From positions 1 to 19,649 of the forward strand of contig CANUCD010000004.1 of assembly GCA_947856335.1 (NCBI GenBank): a DNA stretch of 19,649 nt, read 5' to 3'. The stretch comes from an uncultured Bacilli bacterium (GTDB lineage: Bacteria > Bacillota_I > Bacilli_A > RF39 > UBA660). Below are positions 14,601 through 19,649 of this stretch, piece by piece; the stretch's first letter is position 1; each line of letters starts with the position of its first letter. Below the pieces are notes generated by a model that saw nothing but the letters and a program-made list of their open reading frames with translations, made no database searches and was not told the DNA's origin. The translations under genes and the position numbers were made by a program.

Positions 14601-15520
14601 CAAATAAAAAAGCTGATAATAATGTTGCTTTAGAAAATGGATTGCCAGTTGCTCTTAATACTAAACGGGGTATTTATAAATACACTGTTAATATGACTAA
14701 TCTTGGTGAATATTATGATACTGGAAATGTATTTGAAAATAGTAAAGGCGGAGATACTGGAAGACTAATTGGTGGTAAAGGTGCCGTTATTAACCGAGAT
14801 GAGTATGGTGAATTTGTTGATGCAAATGGTACTGTACAGTATGCATGTTCATATCTAGTTAATATGGGTATTACAGATGGTGATACAGTTATTTGTGATT
14901 TTGATACTGAATGTAGTGGAGATGATTGTATTGCTGATTGTATTGGACCTAATTGTGATTATGAGTGTACGGGAGAAGATTGTATCGCTGATTGTATTGG
15001 GGCTGGATGTATTTATGATAGTGATGCTGGTACATCATTGATTGAAAGAGTTGTATCGCTTTCTAATTTATTCCCTAATGGTACAAATTCATATAATTGG
15101 AATAGAGATTTCAATCCAAAAGCAGAAGAAACCATTACAGAAATACAAGAAGCTGGTAATAGTGTATATGATGAAGATCCAATTTTAAGTGTAACTATTA
15201 CTCCAAGTGTAGCTAGAGCAATTAAACAGTATAATGATAAGGCTGAGAGTGATGGTGGATATTCAAATAGTACTCTTGCTTGTTATGCTTTAGATGGTTA
15301 TGAAGAAATTGCTTGTTATAGTTCATTTATTGATGGTTTAGTAAATGGATATATCGAATATGACGGAGTTAATTATATTAACAATATTGATGTCGTTAAT
15401 AGCCGCAGTTTGATAATGGGTCATGATTACCGAATTGTTGGAGATAACAACACTAAATATTTTACGACATGGAATGGTAAGATATCTGAAGAAGATATGC
15501 TTGGTCCATCATGGAAGTAG
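11660..15520 (+). CDS. Giant secreted Cys-rich protein, probable adhesin
   Basis: A 1286-residue exported protein with 45 cysteines. A signal peptide covers about residues 1-28 (basic MMKFFRN, hydrophobic core, cleavage near DAA). Residues about 95-220 contain VVMFCLDAQ (C125) and later AIRAVEYTFGYYY, which recalls the Cys and Gln strands of Gram-positive thioester adhesin domains; the Gln is absent here, so an internal thioester is doubtful. A Pro/Glu hinge lies at 290-305. Cys-dense segments lie at 476-543 (12 Cys), 697-794 and 1079-1117; the last holds two 18-residue repeats. A charged helical stretch at 812-845 may be coiled. There is no C-terminal membrane span or sorting signal, so it must be released or held by partners such as the preceding membrane protein. 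AAGGAG is at 11645-11650. It sits upstream of Tad-like genes, so a role as pilus-linked adhesin or cargo is an inference. Confidence 0.75.
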   Translation: MMKFFRNTSLFIITLMLAFGFYMDVDAAATECETKYGLTNSNECRVTENRTIVVSGNGAKYRPLRYSTETKKSAVGTHGRTNSLGYPTNFYRDISIDYYVNSKLIRNGYFTSYKDTNYPSVVMFCLDAQHEGYNPLWASRFLLDTSESGGVKAFDVAVMEILVGDGNLPSVVTESNVTDYWARLTAIRAVEYTFGYYYVGDSTEHLGAFHANLSVINSWLNEDSSHYDALNEAMGGSLASRSSFQVNTTSYFSGAATSLAKEYYFNALDAATEYIYNAEDNRAKVDTTTVKPEPGEVEVDERPEGDFVSKDVVHTIIVSGMPNNGQNSFKINGIKYVDDVEYAGLEGYISSIQIGDVKIEGRNLVESFLEQDLLAEGSAYDFTEETEIKITVHFEGYETANNDRIETLKCGQAPIKYYIDGSYTSSEFGKYSDYVATIWYNDHDESQRYLSIEKAGENSNEATWKSEYETYLIDACDCDDLIEACIASGNINSSECDELFEADCGECAELQVECAFGDEEACKEYGAVCEVECGTTVDNFNCCDVNNNLIISPLDDHDVYISGPENVKACFVDQIDGQIALEGEDGNAEQAVGAKDEEGNSYTIDKNRYCLVSCKEDYKMTMPTAKLVNAGRYFTFKAAVEGTKTCYTNTIDRELYNKDIIAKEKAITEAYNEYRKWYELYHNGNIVPVSGSYTSSCSCGAHNCGPNCSSTSYYPNWRATATVDDWQTVTGENEATGLISVRSGANGVSATYTYQRPIGAHSSSCSGGSWTVSVCTGRDENGKCTSHGREERSCPGGTRTYYTGTEVVHTEADFRNYLRSQMVSAQGRLEEAQKDYEDVIRQYNECSEWDSEIQYDPEVYYDYEESYLNDLGYNKGEMDKIISNVSNSEWYCNSNVTSSGNETKAELTGLEYDSCSLRNSSSQRYTTINYYYCDINGCGTNRPGSARKISDARYKKVMSSIDAEYIPSTLFYNIYPSGEITNKKADNNVALENGLPVALNTKRGIYKYTVNMTNLGEYYDTGNVFENSKGGDTGRLIGGKGAVINRDEYGEFVDANGTVQYACSYLVNMGITDGDTVICDFDTECSGDDCIADCIGPNCDYECTGEDCIADCIGAGCIYDSDAGTSLIERVVSLSNLFPNGTNSYNWNRDFNPKAEETITEIQEAGNSVYDEDPILSVTITPSVARAIKQYNDKAESDGGYSNSTLACYALDGYEEIACYSSFIDGLVNGYIEYDGVNYINNIDVVNSRSLIMGHDYRIVGDNNTKYFTTWNGKISEEDMLGPSWK
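14909..15016 (+). repeat. Two tandem 54-base repeats encoding a four-Cys unit
   Basis: The units at 14909-14962 and 14963-15016 encode ECSGDDCIADCIGPNCDY and ECTGEDCIADCIGAGCIY (residues 1084-1101 and 1102-1119 of the giant protein). Each has the spacing C-x4-C-x3-C-x4-C. Thirteen of the 18 residues are identical. Confidence 0.9.
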
Positions 15521-15536
15521 AAAGGGGGAGTAAAGA

Positions 15537-15953
15537 ATGCAAAGTTCATATTGGGGTTATTGGTTAGTTGTTATGGGTGTTGCTATTGTTGGACTAATGA
15601 TTTCTGTTCAAGGAATAACAACCAATACAACTCAAGATAGCTATGCAATTAGAGAAATAACCGATGCATCAATGTTAGAAGCTGTTGATTATGGTTATTA
15701 TCGTGATTATAATGAAATCAAAATTAACAAAGAAAAATTTATGGAAGTTTTTCTTCGAATGATAGCTGAAGTTATGGGAGTTAATGATACATATGAAGTT
15801 AATTTCTATGCTATTTATGAAGCTCCTCCTAAAGTCAGCGTAGAAGTTAAATCTAATAGTGGAGCTAACTTTATATCTGCAGGTGAGTATGATACAACTT
15901 CTAGAATAGATGCTATTATACAAATTCATGCAGAAAATTATAATGAAGATTAG
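15537..15953 (+). CDS. Single-span TadE-like pseudopilin candidate
   Basis: A 138-residue protein with an N-terminal membrane span (about 8-26, GYWLVVMGVAIVGLMISV) and an extracytoplasmic domain. After the span come a Thr-rich segment, an amphipathic helix (ITDASMLEAVDYGYY) and a beta-rich end. The layout is that of TadE/TadF minor pseudopilins: a span near the start, then a small exposed domain. I recall similar Bacillota proteins under a DUF name (DUF5411), but cannot confirm it. A classical prepilin cleavage motif (Gly followed by Phe-x3-Glu) is not seen. It lies 16 bases after the giant gene, with AAAGGGGGAG as a strong ribosome site, and just before the CpaB-like gene. No cysteine is present. 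Confidence 0.6.
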   Translation: MQSSYWGYWLVVMGVAIVGLMISVQGITTNTTQDSYAIREITDASMLEAVDYGYYRDYNEIKINKEKFMEVFLRMIAEVMGVNDTYEVNFYAIYEAPPKVSVEVKSNSGANFISAGEYDTTSRIDAIIQIHAENYNED

Positions 15954-15962
15954 GAGGATAAA

Positions 15963-16775
15963 ATGGGAAATATCGTAACAACAATAAAAAGATTTATTTC
16001 AAATAAAAATACGATTACAATACTAGGTGTGTTATTAGGAATTGTAGTTTTGTACTTTGGATATAATTACCGTGTTGATCAAGCAATTGACACGGTTATG
16101 GTTCCATTTGCCAAACAGACAATAACTGCTACATCTGAAATTACACAAGAAATGATTAGTACTGTAGAGGTTTTAAGGACATTTGTTTCTTCAAGAGATA
16201 ATTTAATTGTTCAAACAAACCAACTTATCAACAATACTGATCCTCGGTGCGTAACGTATGGAACAAGTATTCCAGAGGGGGGATTTTTCTATAGTGAGCA
16301 AGTTGTTTCTTGTGAATCTGCTCCAAATAATCCATTTAAAAATATGCCTGATGGATATGGACCTTTCTCTTTATCTGTAGATATTCATACGACTTATGGT
16401 AATTCTATGTATCCTGGAGATTTTATTGATTTATATGTTAAGATGACAAGTCGTGATAATAAAGTTATTTTTGGTAAGTTTATTGAAAAGATAGAAATTT
16501 TGGATGTAAGAGATAATCAAGGTGTTGGAGTATTCTTGACAAGTGAAGCTAAAACTCCTGCTGAGCTTTTATTCGCTGTGCCTGAAGATTTATTCTTGCT
16601 ACTTAGTAAAGCTACATATGTAAGTGGCGTTGAGTTAATTCCTGTACCAAGAAATGCTTCTTATACGACAAATCCTGGAGAAACAGCAGTAACCAGTGAG
16701 TATTTAAGAAATGAAATTGAATATTATACTCAAGATATCCCTGATGAGGTTGTAACTGTTCCAAATATTGATTAA
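15963..16775 (+). CDS. CpaB/RcpC-like SAF-domain protein of a Tad system
   Basis: A 270-residue protein with a short cytoplasmic N-terminus, a membrane span at about 17-34 and an exported domain. Residues about 45-70 (TVMVPFAKQTITATSEITQE) form the SAF strand seen in CpaB/RcpC, where it starts with a V-A-I-G-I type segment. GTSIPEGGFF (100-109) corresponds to the second SAF element, and MYPGDFIDLYVKM (149-161) to the conserved L-PGDRVDV segment of CpaB. Its only cysteines are C96 and C117, which may pair. In Gram-negative Tad systems CpaB sits near the outer-membrane secretin; Gram-positive members have no secretin and probably help pilus passage through the wall. AGGAGG overlaps the stop of the preceding gene. 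Operon position supports the call. Confidence 0.75.
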   Translation: MGNIVTTIKRFISNKNTITILGVLLGIVVLYFGYNYRVDQAIDTVMVPFAKQTITATSEITQEMISTVEVLRTFVSSRDNLIVQTNQLINNTDPRCVTYGTSIPEGGFFYSEQVVSCESAPNNPFKNMPDGYGPFSLSVDIHTTYGNSMYPGDFIDLYVKMTSRDNKVIFGKFIEKIEILDVRDNQGVGVFLTSEAKTPAELLFAVPEDLFLLLSKATYVSGVELIPVPRNASYTTNPGETAVTSEYLRNEIEYYTQDIPDEVVTVPNID

Positions 16776-16805
16776 AAAAAGAATAAATAAAAAGGAGGTG
16801 CTTAA

Positions 16806-17894
16806 ATGAATGATGCTATATTCTCGCAAATAGACTTTGGACCATTAAGAGAATTTATCGAAATAGATGATATTACCGATATTTCTTATACAAATGGTGG
16901 ACAAATATGGGTTAAGAGTTTAACAAAAGGCGTATATCGTGTTGAAAGACCAGAAATCAATAATGCTTTAATTGAAAAACTTGCTTTCCAATGTTCTAAT
17001 GTTATGGGAAAAACATTCAATATGGCACATCCTTTTTTGGATGCTGAATCTGCTGAATTACGTCTTAATTTTATTCATGAGTCTATTGCCACGAATGGTG
17101 TTGCTTTGGTTATTCGTAAAACACCAGCTAAAATTCGTTTAAATCGTGATAAATTATTAAAAGAAGAGTATGTTAGTGCTGATTTACTTGATTTTTTGTT
17201 AAATTGTGTGCAAGGGCATGCTAATATTATAGTTAGTGGTGAAACTGGTAGTGGTAAAACTGAGCTTGTAAAGTATCTTGCTAGTACAACGAAAGAAAAT
17301 GAAAAAATTATTACTATTGAAGATACTTTGGAGTTACACTTAGATAGAATATTCCCACATCGTGATATAGTTGCTATGAAAACAAATAATATTGCTAGTT
17401 ATTCAGATGTTTTGGTTACTTGTATGAGACAAAATCCAATTTGGATATTGTTATCTGAGGTTCGTAGTGCTGAGGCTGTTATGGCTGTTCGTAACTCTAT
17501 TTCATCAGGACATCATATTATATCAACAATTCACTCTGATAAAGCAGCACTAATTCCTATGCGTATGTATAGTTTGATTGAATCTAATATTGATGTTGAG
17601 CAATTTATTACTACTATTCATCGATATGTTCAAATAGGAATATATGTTAAAGGATATATGAGTCAAAAATATGGTAGATTCCAAAGAGAGATTATGGAGA
17701 TTTGTGAGTTTTATGTAGATGATGAAAATAAACCACAAGTTAATACTATTTTCCAAAAGACTTTGGATGGACGATTTACTCTTAATAATCCAACAAAACA
17801 TTTAAGAGATTATTTAGCAATTCAGGGTGTAGTTTTAGACGAAGATTTATTTCATTTAAAAGATAAAAAACAAGATACTATAGAGACTTTATAA
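16806..17894 (+). CDS. cpaF: CpaF/TadA-type secretion ATPase
   Basis: A 362-residue cytosolic ATPase of the type II/IV secretion family that powers Tad pilus assembly as a hexamer. Walker A is GETGSGKT (145-152). The Asp box is ITIEDTLELHL (169-179). The Walker B region is PIWILLSEVRSAEA (211-224), with the catalytic Glu at 218; family members usually read GEVRG or GEIRG here, so Ser replaces both Gly. The His box is GHHIISTIHSD (235-245). The N-terminal domain (1-130) has the beta-rich VirB11/CpaF form but is short; typical CpaF proteins reach 450 residues or more. AGGAGGTG (16793-16800) is a full-consensus ribosome site. It is followed by the two platform genes in the normal tadABC order. 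Confidence 0.92.
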   Translation: MNDAIFSQIDFGPLREFIEIDDITDISYTNGGQIWVKSLTKGVYRVERPEINNALIEKLAFQCSNVMGKTFNMAHPFLDAESAELRLNFIHESIATNGVALVIRKTPAKIRLNRDKLLKEEYVSADLLDFLLNCVQGHANIIVSGETGSGKTELVKYLASTTKENEKIITIEDTLELHLDRIFPHRDIVAMKTNNIASYSDVLVTCMRQNPIWILLSEVRSAEAVMAVRNSISSGHHIISTIHSDKAALIPMRMYSLIESNIDVEQFITTIHRYVQIGIYVKGYMSQKYGRFQREIMEICEFYVDDENKPQVNTIFQKTLDGRFTLNNPTKHLRDYLAIQGVVLDEDLFHLKDKKQDTIETL

Positions 17895-17907
17895 AAGGAG
17901 GATTGTT

Positions 17908-18804
17908 ATGGAATTTGTAATTATATTTCTTATTGCCATATTTATTATCATTTATCGTAAAAATGATGGTACTGACACCTTTTATAAATTTGTTAAAAAA
18001 CAATTTGGGGTAGTATATGAAAGATATGCTCCATATAGTTATCGAACTATAAGTGCTAAAATGAAAGATTTAAAGCAAGAGTATACAATTAAAGATTATA
18101 CTTTGCAAATTATTATTATTGGTGGCATAGCTGCTGCTATAGCATATCTTTATTTTTATAGTTTGATAGTAGTTATTATTTATACTGCTATTGCTATTGC
18201 TTTTATTCCGTATTTAGCTTTTTTGCGTAGTAAAAGAATTTATAGTGAGTATCTTTTCGAGCAAATACAAATATATACGACTAATGTTATTATGGAATTT
18301 AATACAACGCAGAGTTTTGTTAAATCACTTGAGGGAGTAAGAGATTCTGGAATATTAGAAGATCCTGTACTTGAAGATGTTAAAACAATGATTAACATGT
18401 CTTATCAAAATGGTACGATTGATGAATCTATTGAGTATTTTAATCAAAAATATCCTTATTATATGGTAAAAAATATGCATCAATTATTTTTACAAATTAC
18501 TAAAGAGGGTGCTAAAGATTCAGGAGAAGCTTTAGAGAATATGAGTATGGATATAGATGCTTTAGTAGAAGGTGTATATCGAGATCAGATGGATCGTAAA
18601 CAATTTCATACAAGATTTATTACTTTTGCCATGGTATTATTTTTGCTTGTTTTAGTTATGCAGGTATTACTGGGTAAAGAAAGTTATTTGCAACTTTTAG
18701 ATTTATGGTATGTACATATTGTTTTACATGCAATTATTATTATAAATTGTTATTTCTTATTGTCAGGGGAAAAGTATTATAATGATAATGTGGGGGTAGA
18801 GTAA
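17908..18804 (+). CDS. tadB: TadB-like inner-membrane platform protein (T2SSF)
   Basis: A 298-residue membrane protein. An N-terminal span (about 2-17), two adjacent spans (66-84 and 86-105), a cytoplasmic helical domain (about 106-235) and two C-terminal spans (236-254 and 265-286) give the layout of TadB. The helical domain shows the T2SSF pattern, with GVRDSGILEDPVLEDVKTMI and the NGTIDESIEYFNQKYP segment. TadB and TadC form the membrane platform on which the CpaF ATPase drives pilin movement. AGGAGG lies six bases before the ATG, and the gene is 13 bases after the ATPase gene. No prepilin cleavage site is seen. Sequence identity to well-known TadB proteins is probably low; order and topology carry the call. 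Confidence 0.8.
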   Translation: MEFVIIFLIAIFIIIYRKNDGTDTFYKFVKKQFGVVYERYAPYSYRTISAKMKDLKQEYTIKDYTLQIIIIGGIAAAIAYLYFYSLIVVIIYTAIAIAFIPYLAFLRSKRIYSEYLFEQIQIYTTNVIMEFNTTQSFVKSLEGVRDSGILEDPVLEDVKTMINMSYQNGTIDESIEYFNQKYPYYMVKNMHQLFLQITKEGAKDSGEALENMSMDIDALVEGVYRDQMDRKQFHTRFITFAMVLFLLVLVMQVLLGKESYLQLLDLWYVHIVLHAIIIINCYFLLSGEKYYNDNVGVE

Positions 18805-18805
18805 T

Positions 18806-19594
18806 ATGCAAATAGAAATTGCTGTTTTAGCGGTTATTATTTTCTTTATCTTAACTTATAGTGGAAAGATAAGTCTTAATAAGTTAGTTGCAGATAATGA
18901 AATGTATTTAAGAAGATTAAAAGAGAGTGATTGGGACTTTTATGTTAAGGCAAAATATGGAGAATCAGTAAATCCAGATTTACTTTTCAATAAAAGAATA
19001 AGAAATACTTTGATTGTTACAGTATTAGTATTTTGCCTGCTTATATCTAATATGTCTTATGTATATGCACTTGTATGTCTTGTTGTTGGGTTTGCTTTCT
19101 TTAAGTTAGATTATATCAATTTAAAAAATTATTATAAAAAACATTTACATGAAATTGATACAATGCTTCCATATTATTTAAAGGGACTTGAAATATTGAT
19201 TCAACATTATACAGTTCCAGTAGCAATTGGTAAATCACTTGAGGATGCTCCTGAAATATTTAAATCTGGATTACAAGATTTAATAAATGCAATAAATGCT
19301 GGTGATGATACAATAGAACCATATATGCAATTTGCAAGAGAATATCCAGTGCGTGATTCGATGAGAATGATGAGACTTTTATATCGTCTTAGTCTAGGTA
19401 GACAAGAAAGAAAACAAGAGCAGTTACTAGCTTTTTCTAAAACGATATCTAATTTACAACAAAAAGCAAGAGAAACAAAATATAAAAATCGTCTTGATAA
19501 GATGGAAAGTAAGACTATGAGTATGCTTATTACAACTGGTTTAGGTGTTATGATACTTCTTATTTTTGCAGTATTATTACTTATGAAAATATAG
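18806..19594 (+). CDS. tadC: TadC-like inner-membrane platform protein (T2SSF)
   Basis: A 262-residue membrane protein with an N-terminal span (3-18), a long hydrophobic hairpin (about 67-98), a cytoplasmic helical domain (about 100-235) and a C-terminal span (238-260). The helical domain includes LPYYLKGLEILIQHYTVPVA (121-140) and the basic LLYRLSLGRQERKQEQLLAF region (191-210). The ending, with KMESKTMSMLITTGLGVMIL, has the form of the last T2SSF helix. It lies one base after the TadB-like stop, with GGGGG at 18792-18796 as ribosome site, so the two should be made together as partners. It is the last complete gene of the operon in this window, with no terminator visible after it. Confidence 0.8.
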   Translation: MQIEIAVLAVIIFFILTYSGKISLNKLVADNEMYLRRLKESDWDFYVKAKYGESVNPDLLFNKRIRNTLIVTVLVFCLLISNMSYVYALVCLVVGFAFFKLDYINLKNYYKKHLHEIDTMLPYYLKGLEILIQHYTVPVAIGKSLEDAPEIFKSGLQDLINAINAGDDTIEPYMQFAREYPVRDSMRMMRLLYRLSLGRQERKQEQLLAFSKTISNLQQKARETKYKNRLDKMESKTMSMLITTGLGVMILLIFAVLLLMKI

Positions 19595-19601
19595 ACATTT
19601 T

Positions 19602-19630
19602 TTGACAATATTTATTTTAAAAACTTGACA
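19602..19630 (+). promoter_or_regulatory. Two TTGACA boxes at the right edge
   Basis: Perfect -35 hexamers lie at 19602-19607 and 19625-19630, 23 bases apart. The second would need a -10 near 19648, at the cut edge; the first has no good -10. Together they suggest a promoter for a gene beyond the window, possibly pilin genes, but this is incomplete evidence. Confidence 0.35.
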
Positions 19631-19649
19631 TTATAGTGAATTTACGTTA

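Noticed and set aside
15675..19608. Minus-strand frames at 15675-15929, 17550-17801 and 19207-19608
   Set aside because: They are antisense to the TadE-like, CpaF and TadC-like genes, whose motifs or topology are clear; no independent start signals.

Overview
The window is AT-rich DNA with short intergenic gaps, Shine-Dalgarno sites close to the AGGAGG consensus and short U-tailed terminators. Cell-wall genes are present (a MurJ-type flippase, a sortase and a sortase substrate), together with a Cse60-like protein otherwise known from Bacilli. This suggests a low-GC Bacillota of class Bacilli. An uncultured gut lineage such as RF39 is possible, but that placement is an impression from gene style, not a proof. 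TGG encodes Trp and one gene ends in TGA, so the genetic code is standard rather than the mycoplasma code.

Left part (1-5307): the 3' end of an unrecognised acidic protein and its terminator are followed by a + strand group of a CinA-C/PncC-like protein, a Cse60-like small protein and a MurJ/YtgP-family flippase. A minus-strand gene for a small coiled-coil protein faces the flippase. Next is a two-gene + strand unit, trmB (tRNA m7G46 methyltransferase) followed 9 bp later by a 504-residue protein. That protein carries two copies of an RN-x3-H motif in matching contexts, so it looks like a two-HEPN-domain protein, possibly an RNase. I do not recognise it as a named family.

Middle part (5276-10818): a class-B-like sortase (minus strand) has an unusual cytoplasmic N-terminal region of about 270 residues. 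It is divergent from a gene for a small secreted protein that ends in a sorting signal (PNSQTG, hydrophobic segment, basic tail) and is the obvious candidate substrate. Two monocistronic genes follow, lysS (lysyl-tRNA synthetase) and a YfcC/DcuC-type membrane carrier, each with its own promoter and terminator.

Right part (10853-19649): one strong extended -10 promoter appears to drive an operon of at least 8.7 kb. It encodes a membrane-anchored secreted protein, a 1286-residue secreted protein with 45 cysteines, a TadE-like single-span protein, a CpaB/RcpC-like SAF protein, a CpaF/TadA ATPase, and TadB- and TadC-like platform proteins. It reads as a reduced Gram-positive Tad-type pilus or secretion machine, with the giant Cys-rich protein translationally coupled to its membrane partner at the head. 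No prepilin, prepilin peptidase or CpaE-like gene lies within the window, and the locus probably continues beyond its right edge, where TTGACA boxes begin another possible promoter.

The layout is very compact. Several terminators contain the stop codon of the gene they end, two convergent gene pairs abut or overlap, and most recognisable promoters carry an extended -10 (TGn) element. No tRNA, rRNA, CRISPR array or insertion sequence was seen. The largest gap without a gene is 290-454.
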